A stretch of DNA of 64,000 nucleotides. Source: Pontederia crassipes (Eukaryota; Streptophyta; Magnoliopsida; Commelinales; Pontederiaceae). The DNA lies in assembly GCA_030549335.1 (NCBI GenBank), contig JAUKPH010000017.1, positions 11,183,501 to 11,247,500 on the forward strand, read 5' to 3'. The position numbers were made by a program, and so were the translations under genes. Under the pieces are notes generated by a model. That model had not been told where the DNA came from and ran no database searches. It was given only the letters and a program-made list of their open reading frames with translations. Shown here piece by piece: positions 37,588 to 49,928 of this stretch (position 1 is its first letter; every line of letters begins with the position of its first letter).

Positions 37588-39475
37588 GAGCAAAGGGAGC
37601 ATGACAACTGGGGTTATAATACAAATATCGAGTTGTAAGAAAGATGCAAAAGACAGAGATAAGAGCTGGCGAACCAAGAGAGCATACGTCCATGCATGGC
37701 GCGGAGCAGCTTAAAAGCCAGCAATTATTTGGATGGTGATCTGGAGGAGCACTCCAAGTTGTTATATGATCCCCATTTTTATAACAAAGAACATAATGTA
37801 ATATATAACATAAGAATATAATATTTTTGTATGCAAACACTATTAACTTATCAACGTGATGCTGCATGTTTTTGTTTAAAAAAATATATATATATAACAT
37901 AAGAATATAGTAAAATTTAAAATTTTGGAGGAAAAGAAATATATTAAAAGTGATTGCATATATATGTATATATAATATAGTTAATATAGGTTAAGATAGT
38001 AAACAACCGTTAGAGGTAGACACATTTGATGTGATCTTCCTTGCGGAGCCTTAAGTTAATTTTAAATTAATATTCATACCTCATAAAATTAAGTGAACCA
38101 TCCATACCTCATAAAATTAAAATGTATATCTGGAGGCCCCGGCCCCCCACGAACGTTATAGTTTAGTTTAGTTTAGTTTAATATTCGGAGTTACATTTTA
38201 GTTTAGTTTTATTTGTTAATTCTTAAAATTTCTTAGACCTAATTAATGCATGTGAAATTACTTCATATAAAGTTAACTTCGCGCATTGGCATAATGATTA
38301 ACTGAAACATATATACCCTACGTAAATAGCAGGCATCTTGCAACATTTAGCGAACCGGTTACATTTTTTGAAACAAATATTGTGCTGTAAGACGTATACT
38401 TTATACGTTGAACCACTTGGTAACATCTTCATCCATTAGGAATTTTAAGTTAAATTTATTAACAAGGGACGAGACCCGGGTGCACAACTTATTCTTGCTT
38501 AAGTTAAATTTTAAGTTAAAATCCTAATGAATGCATAATATTTTTCTTAGAATCATCACCCGGTACATTCAGGTACATGACGCGAGATGATGTTATCGAA
38601 TTAATTGAGCTCCGCGATGAACCAACTTCCAATTTATAAATAGTATGCATAGTTATTAGCGACGCACGAGTTAAATCATCGATATCATTTTCCCATTAGG
38701 CAATCCAAAAAAAGAAGCTAGAATTAATTAGTCAACATAAAATTTTATATAGAATGTAATTAATCTAGCATTTGTATGTTTCTCCAACTGCATGCAGATT
38801 TACGTAGGAGGCAATTCATGAAATTGTACTACAGATTCGTTCTTAATTTGCCCACAATATCGTACCAACTGTGATGGATTATTATAGAAATGAGGGAAAA
38901 GATGACTCCAGTACTATATATCCAACTTGATCATTGGAACATGTCGTGCATGGACCAAGCTAGAAAATGGAAGCAATGGCACTACGAGTTCATAAAAATT
39001 GTCTGATGTGAAGCAAATAGCAATTTAGTTTGTAATATAATAGACGCTAAAGTGCTTCTTTAAAAGATTCGTTCAAAAGGTTATAATTCAGAGTTACAAT
39101 ATATAGAGATTTATTATTATTATTATAAAATATGCTAAATTAAATGGGCGTGAAACACTCGTAAATTAAAGAATTTCACTGTAGAATGCCTATCATCACC
39201 CCTTGTTCTTACATCAAAGGCTGAGATTGAAATGACTGTCCTCTCCTTACAAGTCGACCACCGTCGAGCACTTCGCTAATGCTCATCGAGTCCCACATCA
39301 ATGTGCCACCTCTCCACCTGCATGCCTCTTGCCATCTCTCTTCCCGAAGCCCCGCGCCACCTCTCCCCGTTGTTGGGATCCTTCCCTGATTGCCATGAGC
39401 ACGTCGTCGTCTAGCCACCCAACCCTCTTTGAAAGTAGCTCATCTTGAGTAGTTGCATATTTTGTTGTCCAAATT
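37588..39475. repeat. Duplicated upstream segment of copy C, with the empty insertion site
   Basis: Aligns by eye with 20224-21587 plus 29857-30065. At 39295-39300 the sequence runs straight across the point where the Ty3/gypsy element sits in the copy-B segment. A pentamer repeat (TTTAG)n lies at 38159-38181. 38182-38640 holds sequence missing from the copy-B segment but partly present near copy D. Confidence 0.75.
37821..37889. mobile_element. 69-bp insert with 20-bp direct flanking repeats
   Basis: ATATATAACATAAGAATATA occurs at 37801-37820 and 37890-37909 and only once in copy B (20440-20455 region). The insert ends in a T/A-rich stretch with a run of A. This looks like a short RNA or element fragment inserted by LINE-type machinery. 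Confidence 0.5.
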
Positions 39476-39583
39476 TGTTAAAGCTAGTAGGAACGTCTCT
39501 CAAATTTGAGCTCAATTTAAATATCAAATTCTAGGTGATGATATATTTATTTGGTTCTTCATAACTTAATTACATATAATATC

Positions 39584-42500
39584 CACTAAAAGAAAATAGA
39601 GCTTGTGATAGAATTTTTCTACATCACAAAAGAATAAAAATGTGTCACTAGTAATAATATGTGATAGATTTGTAATAAAAAATGTGGTCACAATTGATTA
39701 AACCACAAAAACTTTTTGTGACAAAATTAAATCCTCACAAAAATTTTGTGACAGAATTATTAATCACAATATCCATCACAAATAGAAAATTACAAACCAT
39801 AGAAATATTATGCAAACCCTCACAAGTTGTGATGCCTTTGTGAGTGATTATTTGTGACATATTTGTGATAAATTTATGATGATATTGCGAAGGATTTATA
39901 ATAGGTTATTTTGCGACAATATTGTGAGAGATGTATTTGTTATGGATTTGTGATGGAATTCCTTGTGACAATATTGCGATTGAAACTTTCTTATGGATTT
40001 GTGACTAACTTTATGTGACAAAATTTGACACTAAAAATAATTATAATTTTTGCAATAAAAAATATATCCACGGTTTATGCTCATTATAACAGCTTCTTTT
40101 TATGCAAACACCACTATTCATAGTATTTCTTCTTCGATCGTGATGAATGTCAAATAAGAATTCATCCGTAAAGTATCCTTTGTAACATTGAATGATACGT
40201 GATGAGCCTCGTGCTATATCCATGATTCTTTTGTCCACTTGGGTCATATTCTTTGTGACCTATATAAAAAAAATAATTGTAGCCAATTATATTGGATAAT
40301 TTATTATAGAATGAATGTAAAACATTTCCTACTTACATATTCATTCAACCAATTTGCAAACTGACCCTCATGTAACCTTTCTCTTTGCTCATGGATTTAG
40401 TTGATACAACATTTCATTATATATCTTAAAATTGTACAATTTTCAATAGTTAGTATCATTGTTAACAACATCATTCTAATTCAAATTCATAATCCTTACT
40501 CAATGTATGACTTGATTTCAGGTATATTCAATAAAAACATAGACATGTGCAACATCCATCTCAACAACAAACATCATTCTTCTTGTACCACCGCCAAATG
40601 ATCGACCAAGATGGCAAAAAATAGAGAGACACCCCAGTGACTCAACATCACCACCATCATCATTTCTAAGTACTTGAGTCAAATTTGTTCGAACACTTGG
40701 CTCAAAATAAAATGAGCAAAATGTCAAAATTCTTGAATGATGTATGCCACACAAATAGATCCTTCAACGCATGCCTTATTTTTCACCTCTTTCTTCAAGT
40801 TTTGCATGTACCGAAAAATATTATTTATCATATTTAAATAGTTAAATTTAAATCCAAGTGATCATTGGGATTTATGTACTTATGATTCAACTGGATACAT
40901 CCAACGATATTGGACATGCCCATCAACTTTAACTTCATAAGCTAGATGAATTACTAAGTGTTCCATCAAATCAAAAAATCTCGATTGCAATATCTTATCA
41001 AGTTTACACAAGGTTTCCACAATATTTTTTCTCAAGTATCTCCATATGGCCAACTCGTATAACCTTTGAACATATGTCTCTAAAAAATTACTAATCTTTG
41101 TCAATGCATTCCATATGGGAGTAGGCAATAAACCACAGAAGGCAACATGAAGCAATCTTTCCATCATCACATGACAATCATGATTTTTTAAGCTAAATAA
41201 TTTATTGTCATCAATACTTACACATCGAGATATGTTGGAAGCATAGCCATCAGGAAGCTTAAGTTCTTTAAGCCAAATAGGAACATCCTTTTGTTGTTTC
41301 TTGTTTAGTGTGAAAGAAGCTTTGAGTTTAATAATTTTTCCATTTGAGTGTATTAGGTCTAGCTCATGTCGCTTGCATAATTTAATCATCTTTTCTTGCT
41401 TTAATGTTGCCTTTACTTTTGTTCTTAACATCCATCACAGCGAAAAATATATTTTCAAACACATTCTTCTCTATGTGCATCACATCAAGATTATGTCGAA
41501 TCAAATTAATGTGCCAATAAGGTAATTCCAAAAATACTTATTTTACCCAATTATGTTGCACATCAAAATCATCTATATTTTGTTTGCCAACATTTGTTCC
41601 ATATGTGATTATTAGGGAGTTTAGAAACTCGATTAAGCATCTCAAGTCCCGATAATCGTGGAGGAGGCGAATCTCTCACAAGAACTCCTTTCTTAAACTT
41701 ATCTTTTTGTTTTCTATAAGGATGATCTTGAGGTAAAAATTGACGATGGCAGTAAAAAAAGGATGTCTTCCCTCCATTTTCTAGCTTAAATGATTTGGTG
41801 TGTTCCATACAATGTGGGCATGCTAATCTTTCATGAGTACTCCATCCGGACAACATGGCATAAGCTAAAAAGTCACTGATTGTTCACATAACAGCCGCCT
41901 TCATTTGAAAGTTTTATTTTTTATTTGATCATAAGTGTTAACTCCGATATTCCATAATTCTTTTAGCTCATCAACTAATGGCCTCAAGAATATATCAATG
42001 TGTTCTCCATGACTCTTAGGCCCAGGAATAATCAGAGTCAGGAACATGTATGGACTTTTCGTGCACATACCAGGTGGCAAGTTATATACAGACACAACCA
42101 CCGGCCAACAAGAGTAAGGACTGCCAAATTGTCCAAAAGGATTAAAACCATCAGTACAAAGTCCAATTCTTACATTTCTCGGATCCGAGGAAAAGATGGA
42201 TGAGTTCTATCAAAATACTTCCATGCTTCACTATGAGATTGATGTGCCATGTACCCTTCTTGACATTGATTAAGTGCATGCCATGTCATATACTTTGATG
42301 TTTTTTTCTAACATAAACAATTTTTGAAGTCTTAGTGTTAAAGGCAAGTAACGCATCACCTTGTAAGGCACATCTTTTCGCCTATTAGGATGTCGTATCC
42401 TTTGTTTATATCGAGCATGCCTGCACAAATTATTTTTTCTACATTTTCCTTATAATATAAAATACAATTATTAATGCAAGCATCTATCTTCTGATAACCT

Positions 42501-43522
42501 AAACCAAGCTTCCCTAATTTCTTCTTCGAATGATAGAAGTCAGGCTCGAGCTTTTCATCTTTTAGTAGCACTTCTTTAGTTAAAGATAGAATACGATCAT
42601 AGCATCTCTACCTTGCAATTTAACATTTGGGTCAAAGTTGATAGTTTTGTATGCTTTTTGCAGCCTCCCAAAGCGGCTCATCAGCATCTTTCAATAAATT
42701 ATAAAACTTTACAACTTATGAATTTGGAGGTTCGATGTTAAGCTCCATATCAGGACTATTCATGTATTCATTAAGTTCAGGATCTATAGCATCCATCACC
42801 ATCTTTTTATATGAATTTTTTGGCACTTCATGACTTGTACTAGAAGATGCATGTTTAGATTGTTCACCGTGAGCATCCCATGTGAAATATCCTTTTTAAA
42901 ATTCTTTCGCACAAAGGTGGATAGAAATAATATCACGATCATAAAAATCGAATTCTTGCACCTCATGCATGGACATCTGATTTTTCCTCCTAAGCAATCC
43001 CTAGTTGGGAAAATGCAAATTCAATGAAAATTTGCACGCCTGCTTTGAATTCAGTTGTAATATATCCATTTGGGTCTACACAATACATCCAGCTACGATC
43101 ACTTGACATATTCTTCAAACTACCAAATTTTCAAGCAATTGAGAATTTCATTAAAAGGCATAAAGGGGTCATTAATTTAATATGGTTCAGAACATTGATA
43201 GCAGCACATGAGAAAGAAATTTAGATCCCACACATTAGTAATGAGTCATAACAACACCATGATTTATTGACTTAAGAAAACTTGGAACATAGAATAATCT
43301 TAACATTCATTTATCTCTCAGCACTAGCATGACACTACAAAAAGTAAAAAAAAGGGAACAAGGAACAAACAAAATGACAGGAATCTACCCCTGCAATGTA
43401 GGGGCACATTAAAGCCCTCCATTCACATTTAAATATCCCAATATTGCTACATTTACAGTGCTTGGTGTTCTCATTATTGACTCCAAAATAAATCTCAAAC
43501 ATAGATGAAATTCTATTCTAAT

Positions 43523-43553
<31 letters not shown>

Positions 43554-44775
43554 AAGAAAGAAAGAAAGAAAGAAAGGAAAAAAGTTGACATGATGCTAAA
43601 TGATCATGAGCACAAAAGTAGAATGCCTACACCCAGGGAAGACATTATAAATTATATATGTTTTTGGACTAAAAGCATTCTCCTTCTCAACTTTTCTCCT
43701 TATCTTTGTTTTACTTTGTGGGCACCATGCATGTTAATCTCTCTAAACCCTATTTTTGTTTACTACACAAATTCAAACACTACTAAAATAGTTCAAAATG
43801 CAAATCCTGAATCAGAATTAAGTTTTGTGCAAATGCTTTAGACAACCAAAAGGGCGTGAAGAAGAAGCAAAAAGAATTTGACAACAATATGAGATATCAA
43901 TAAATTAGAAAGGGAAAAGCAATAGGAGAGATCATACAGTTAGCAAGAGCAAGCAACATTCCTCTACAGGAGGAAAAGCGACAAGACGTCCCTCTACCGA
44001 AGGAGGAGCAGATAGAGGGGTCCAAGGAAGATTAGCAACATACAAGTTAGGAAAAGAAAATTGGGGGGTCAAATTAGGAAGAAGATTGGAGAGAGATCAG
44101 CAACATACCAGTTATGAAGATCAAGCGATGCTCCTCTGCCAGATGAAGATCAAAGAGACATCCCTCTGCCAGAGAAGGAGCAGATCGAGGGGTCCAAGGA
44201 GCAAATCAAGGAAGATCAATTAGGAAGAGTACATCGATGGGTCAAATTAGGAAGAAGGGATTGGAGAAGAGATGAGCAACATACCGAGCAAGCGATGTTC
44301 CTACGTTAGAGGAAGAACGAGCGACATTCCTCTGTTGGAGGAGGACTAGATCGAGGGGTCATCGGAGAAAACTAGAGCAGTCGAGTGGAGCGCGTGACCT
44401 AAAAACTAGATCAGGGTTTTGTGTTTTATTTTTCTACTAGTTTTTTTGTGATTAGTTAATTAGTGTACAAATGTTAAATAATACTGACAAATTAGCGATG
44501 GATTTATTTGTGATGCATTAAGATTATTCACTGATCAAACACAATTTTATTTAATTACATAAGTCATCACAAAGCCGACATAGATTGACACAAATATTGT
44601 GATAATTTTGTGATGGATATTTCTGTGACCACACTTCCCTCACAAAGTCAACACAAAAATTTCTAAAAAATTAAAAGATTGATCCATCACAATTATGTAA
44701 CTACTTCATCATATTTTGTGATGATTATTTTCTATTACAATTTTCTGTCACTTAAAACTATGTTTTCTTGTAGTG
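39584..44775 (-). mobile_element. CACTA (En/Spm) DNA transposon, 5.2 kb
   Basis: Ends CACTAAAAGAAAA (left) and, inverted, CACTACAAGAAAA (right). Bases next to the ends are ATC and ACC, a possible 3-bp TSD with one mismatch. Both subterminal regions (39600-40030 and 44470-44760) are packed with TTTGTGACA / TTTGTGATGG words in both orientations, as usual for CACTA. The interior carries a minus-strand transposase relic. Imperfect repeats with CCTCTGCCAGA and CAGATCGAGGGGTCC at 43930-44345 lie where the transposase leader would be. Confidence 0.88.
40040..43110 (-). pseudogene. TNP2-type CACTA transposase, decayed
   Basis: Reading the minus strand in order: an N-terminal transposase-associated piece (SWMYCVDPNGYITTEF, near 43100-43040). 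Then a stretch with KLGLGYQKIDACINNCILYY (42540-42450). Then the TNP2 core with VYNLPPGMCTKSPYMFLTLI and GPKSHGEHID (42090-42000), and a cysteine-containing part with LACPHCMEHTK (41830-41790). A DUF4218-like region with LLPTPIWNALTKISNFLETY (41120-41060) follows, then FCSFYFEP (40725-40700) and a C-terminal piece with YKGYFTDEF (40190-40165). Stops and frame changes separate these, so no protein is made. It would have cut and joined the element ends. Confidence 0.85.
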
Positions 44776-46562
44776 ACCGGAACGAAAATATAACATAATA
44801 ATAACATAAAACAACAAAAACTTTGAAAACATATAAATTTCAAGGTAATATACTAGTTCATGCCTCATCATTCCTGCACGAATCCATAGGGTGCAGAGAA
44901 TTTTATCCGTTAGAGTATATTGAGGCATATATATGCTATGATCCTATAATATGATTTTTACATATCATGTTATATGCATTGCATCATAATAGAAACATGA
45001 TGCACATGTATTTTATGAGCTATATCTACACATTATATGACATGTGAACAATCATCATGACAAGATAAGATAATCATCTTCATTCATCACATCATATGAT
45101 AATAGAATATTCATTAGCATCCCTTTAGGTGCTTACATCATCATCATTATCATTTTATGTTCCAAATCATATAATCATAGTCATGTCATATGACCATGTC
45201 ATCTTTTCGTCTTTCATCTTTAATTAAATAGCTTCTTATCTTGGTGATTAAAAGTCCATGTACGCTAGCAAGGCCGAAATCTCTTTGTTCCACAGGAGAC
45301 CACATCCTCACCCGTAGGTGAGGTCTTTGTCTTCTCGAGAAACATGACACTTAAGCTAGCTAGTGTCGTTTTTGTTTTTCGTCATTCGGACGACAACAAC
45401 AAGACATTTTTATCAATTCATCTTTTAATTATATATATCAATACATACAATCATTCAATACATGTGATATGTTTTAATCCTACTTAAGGTTGTCCATACA
45501 TCAAACCTTTCTAAATGTAGACAAATAGCTTAACATGAGCATCATGCCGGATGACTGGTCGAAGATGACCGGTCGAACCACTACGGTCGACCAATTTAGA
45601 TAGTAGCGTTCTACCCTATGGAGCCATCGAACCATCGGTCCATCCGGTCGACCGATTCAACGAATGATTTAAACAATAGCATTCTAGCCTATGGAACAGT
45701 CAAACTCTCAGTTCATCCGGTCGATTGATTCATCAACCGAATTGGACAATAGCATTCTACTCGACGGATCTTCGGTCAACCGGTCGCGATCGATCGAACG
45801 ATTGGTCGACCTGGTCGTATCGGATTTCCCACTTTTCACAATACAAAAGCTATTCTAAATCATACATTCATCTATACATGAAGCACACGTTTGCTAATCA
45901 TCATAGGGTTCATATCTTGGCATTTTTAACACAATAAACATGAAGATAAGTAGAGGTTTTGAGTAAGGACTAATAAACCTACTAGTCACATTCATATTTC
46001 ACAAATGAGCAATTTTATCATGAACTAAATATAAATGACAAAGAAGCATGATGAACCAAGCAACAATGACTAATGAAAGATAACATAACCTAATGTCATC
46101 ATTCCCTAATGATGCAACAAGAAGACCTAATTTGACTCTTAAAAACTCTTACTTCGAACATTAACATTAGTAAGAAGTGATTAAAGATTTCATCCCCTCA
46201 AACATATCTTGATTAGCAAGTCATAAACTCTAATTTCTTTCCCTCTTCTCTCTTCTTCCTCTTCCTTCCCTAGCTCCAATAACTTGGTCTTCTTGCCTTG
46301 GTTCCGTCTCTCCTCCTTTCCAGCTGCAAACAAGTGGGGGAAACGGGGAGAGATCAATGAGCTGCCGGCAGGGAAATCAAGAACGGGTGTGGGGTTTTGG
46401 GATGTTTTCTGTAGCTAAGGGGGGAGTGGCCGAATGGGGTAGATGGGTGTTGCTTTTAGGGTATTATTTTATGAGGGTTTAAGTAGGTGGTCGTGTGGGC
46501 GTGGGCTTCGGGCAGCAAGCTGTCGTTTTTCTTTTTTTTCGTTTAACTTTTCCGATGTTACA

Positions 46563-47050
46563 AATAGAGGCAATTGCATGGTATTATAATCATTTTCATT
46601 AGAAAGTAAAAGGCTATTCAGTAACTTATCAAACCAGATTTATAAGTTCCTCAAAATGCTCTTTGATATACCACATTTATGAACCTTTTCTTCTTACTTA
46701 TATTGAATTGAAATCCTTATGAAGGAACGGTGGGTTGTTAATATTGTTCTTTTGGTAATTGATACTCAAGTGATTTATGAATCCTTTCTTGTCACCCATA
46801 TTGAATTGAAAACCTTATGAATGAGTGGTTAGTTCTACAATTCTATAGTTCATGAAAATATTTTTTCTTTTGAGCCTTTGGCGTGCACTAGTTTAAAATT
46901 TGTTTTAATAGTGAAGGATATAGTTAGAGATAAGCCTATCATCATTTTTATATTTTATCTATCTTAGAATTATCATGGTATCTTTGATCATTAAACCTTG
47001 AGTTGTTATATTTTTTACCCCTTAGAGATTCAACATTCTCGTTGAGTTAT
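46563..47050. repeat. Continuation of the copy-C duplicated segment
   Basis: Begins AATAGAGGCAATTGCATGGT and aligns with 30069-30560 next to copy B. 47285-47607 after it aligns with 36770-37059, the 3' flank of copy C, so another segment boundary lies between 47050 and 47285. Confidence 0.75.
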
Positions 47051-47443
47051 TGATAATTATTAGAGTCTCCATAACTGCAACTCTAACTCGAGGAAAACAA
47101 GCGACGCCGAAAGCCTCCTTTGCGTCGCGAAAGCGTTTAAGAAATGACGATGCCTTTTTTAGGCCGTGTCGTACTGCGCGCACGAATAGGCAAATGCAGT
47201 TTAGCGTCTACTCAACGCTACGTTAGTTTCATTCATGAATTGGAAAGCACCGGTAAAAAAAAAAAGATCGAGGTGAATGGTAGTTTAAGATAAGATCACT
47301 CATGAATTCTCAAAACTAAATATACTTAGATTAAGAAACTTTAATGAACATTCATTAATTTAATTTAAACCACTCCAGCAAATGGATCTATCTGCAGAGA
47401 ATAAAGAATACGTCAAGATCCAAAACGGACATGCACCAACACA

Positions 47444-47446
<3 letters not shown>

Positions 47447-47486
<40 letters not shown>

Positions 47487-47490
47487 CCCC
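47447..47490. repeat. (TC)n microsatellite with poly-C end
   Basis: About 18 TC units followed by C7; the matching run at 36923-36940 near copy C is shorter. Confidence 0.9.
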
Positions 47491-47607
47491 GTGCACACGA
47501 AGATGGAGAGAGAAAAAAGAGATCGAACATAAGAACAAGAACTTAATAGGGAAAATAGATAACGCATGCCAAGCTCAATGGCAGGCAATAATTGCGAGAG
47601 CAGGCGC

Positions 47608-48015
47608 TTAGAAGCACTGGAACTCCTTGGGCGCGGACTTGCCGCAGTAGTTGAGGACGAGACTGAGGTCGACGGGGATGTTGAGGTTGATGCCGAGCAC
47701 GTTGCCCTTGATGGCGGTGCAGAGGCACACGGCGGCCTCCAGGTCCAGCAGGCCGTCGATGATGGTGCAGCAGTCGCAGGGCTGCTTCGGGAATTTGCCG
47801 ATGCCCACGTTGATCAGGCCGTTGAGCACGTTGGCGCACGCCGACAGCTTCAGGGCGTCGATGGGGCATTTTCCCTTGCGGGAAGGTGTCGGGGTGGCCG
47901 GCGTCGGGGTGGGCTTCGGCGTGGGGCAGCCGTTGCCGCAGGCGCTGGTGAGGGTGAAGAAAGTGAGGTTGAAGGCGAGGAAGAGGACGGCTGCTGATGA
48001 GGCCTTGATCGCCAT
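47608..48015 (-). CDS. HyPRP copy D: secreted eight-cysteine-motif protein (135 aa)
   Basis: Intact frame with the same signal peptide, Pro/Thr spacer and cysteine pattern as copy B; V72 is I here (VGIGKF). Leader, TATA box and about 1.5 kb of upstream DNA match copies B and C, and the 3' flank matches C. Each of A, B and D is predicted to give nearly the same mature protein, so the cluster may mainly serve dosage or differ in expression, which sequence alone cannot show. Confidence 0.93.
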   Translation of the reverse strand: MAIKASSAAVLFLAFNLTFFTLTSACGNGCPTPKPTPTPATPTPSRKGKCPIDALKLSACANVLNGLINVGIGKFPKQPCDCCTIIDGLLDLEAAVCLCTAIKGNVLGINLNIPVDLSLVLNYCGKSAPKEFQCF

Positions 48016-48117
48016 GGCTTATGTATATGTATAGAAGATAGCAAAGCAAGCACCTGGTACTAGTATGAGTGCAGTGTGCTCGGTGCTTGTGATGCATGGC
48101 TTGGTGTTAGTGCGAGG

Positions 48118-48125
48118 TATATATA
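48118..48125 (-). promoter_or_regulatory. TATA box of HyPRP copy D
   Basis: TATATATA about 100 bp before the ATG, identical in context to copy B. Confidence 0.7.
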
Positions 48126-49640
48126 GAGCAAAGGAAGCATGACAACTGGGGTTATAATACAAATATCGAGTTGTAAGAAAGATGCAAAAGACAGAGAAGA
48201 GTTGGCGAAACCAAGTGAGCATACGTCCATGCAAGGCACGGAGCCGCATATAAAAGCCAGCAATTATTTGGATGGTGATCTGGAGGAGAACTCCAAGCTG
48301 TATGATCCCTATTGATCCCCGTTTTTATTACAAAGAACGTAATATAATATATCTCGAATAAGAAAAGAAAGTTAAAAAATGGAGGAAAAGAAATATATAT
48401 ATAACGAATGCTTGCATATTCATATAATTACTAACTATATAGATGTTAAGACAGCAAAGCTGTAGGAATATACCAAGAGAGACACATTTTTATGTGCTTT
48501 CCTTTGTTGAGCACTAAATCTAAATGTGTTTAAAAAGTAATAATAAAGGTTGAAAATAATAAATGAACAAAGTTTAAACTTGATGAAAAAATAAATATAA
48601 AAATAATTAATAGAGGTCAAGTCAGCAAAAAACTTTAACTCCATTGTACATTCAGATACACTTTTTATGCTGTCTTTCCTCATTGAGCATTAAATGTGCT
48701 TAAAAAGATAATATGAACCGATCATAAATGTCTTTCCTCACTGACTTATTATACCAAAGATTTTTGCTGCACATTACTTGAAATGTGCACATGGTGAAAA
48801 TAAGCTTATTTTCAGAAGAGAATTAATACACATTTTAGTTTAGTTTTACTTGGTAATTCTTTCTTACAATTGCAAATGCAGAGTCGCTATATCACATGTA
48901 CAAACTAGAATCAAAAGGTATAAATGAAATTAAGGTCTCATAAACAATAATATATGTAGTTAACATTTCTTTGATCTGAATGCATGTCAAATTACTTCTA
49001 TATATAAACTTGGCTTCGGGCATTTGCATAATGAATATCTGAAACATACCCTACTTAAATAGCTTGCATGTTGCAACTACAAATATTGTGCTGTAAGACG
49101 TAACATTATACGTCGAACCACTTGGCAACTTGGGAACATGCAAATATATATATATATATGGTTTCCACATACATAGAACTTTCGAGCATATATTTAAGGT
49201 TTCAACATCTTGATCCAGAAGAAACCGTGAGCTACATTTGATTAATCAGCATGAAGTTTTATATAGAAGGTGTTTAATTTAGGAACATATGCATTTGTAT
49301 GTTTCTCTAGCTGCATGCAAACTTATTCCTTCCGTTGCATTATTAATGCAATGTTGCATTAATTTATAGGAACTTGATGATACTATACTACAGATTCGTA
49401 TTTTCCGTGTAATTAGCCTATAGGTACCAACCCTTAAGAATTATAGAAATGAGGGAAAAGACGTCTCCATTATTCAACTTGATCCTTGAAACATGTCGTG
49501 GACGTCCAAGCTGGGAAATGGAAGAAATAACACTAAAAATTCAAAAAAAAAATTTGCCAGATGCGAAGCAAGTAGCAATTAATTTACAAATATTATAGGT
49601 GTTGTATTGCTTCTTTGAAAAATTCTTTCAAAAAGTTATG
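48126..49640. repeat. Duplicated upstream segment of copy D
   Basis: Parts align by eye with 20224-21400 and 37588-39110, including ACAAATATTGTGCTGTAAGA and GAAATGAGGGAAAAGA. It is more diverged than B is from C, suggesting D's segment split off first. Confidence 0.65.
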
Positions 49641-49928
49641 AGTTAAATATACAGCGAATTTATAATATATATATACATCAGAAGATTGAGTATATATAGT
49701 CGTTAAATCGATGGCTCATATTTACTTTACATATAATGAGATTAAGAGGATATGAATTCTTTAAGGACTCTACATTTGTGAATTCATATTTGCTTTACAT
49801 ATGTACGTCAATTCATAGTTCAATGGAAAGTTAATGGCGGGTATTGATTAATGATATTACGTACCAAATGTAATATTTTTTAGATCATATAACTTTATTA
49901 GGTTACAAAGATATAACAATATATATAT

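Larger units (their letters stand above)
39476..46562 (-). mobile_element. Reverse-oriented Ty3/gypsy LTR-like sequence split by a CACTA element
   Basis: Relative to the copy-B segment, this ~7.1 kb is extra. Its right edge on the minus strand starts TGTAACATCGG, an LTR-type start. GGTCGACC-type palindromes lie at 45540-45830, as in the other LTRs here. Removing the CACTA transposon leaves about 1.9 kb, close to the 1,882-bp solo LTR. The left border (39476 or up to ~39495) and a TSD are not clear, so a solo LTR is likely but unproven. Confidence 0.5.

Noticed and set aside
37060-37677. 205-codon open frame extending HyPRP copy C upstream
   Set aside because: It runs through the leader and TATA box. 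The extra N-terminus is translated promoter sequence opened by the 1-base deletion, not a new gene.
44769-46562. Alternative LTR start at the TGTAGTG overlapping the CACTA end
   Set aside because: It would give TGTA..TACA ends, but the bases are already explained as the CACTA terminus and no TSD matches.
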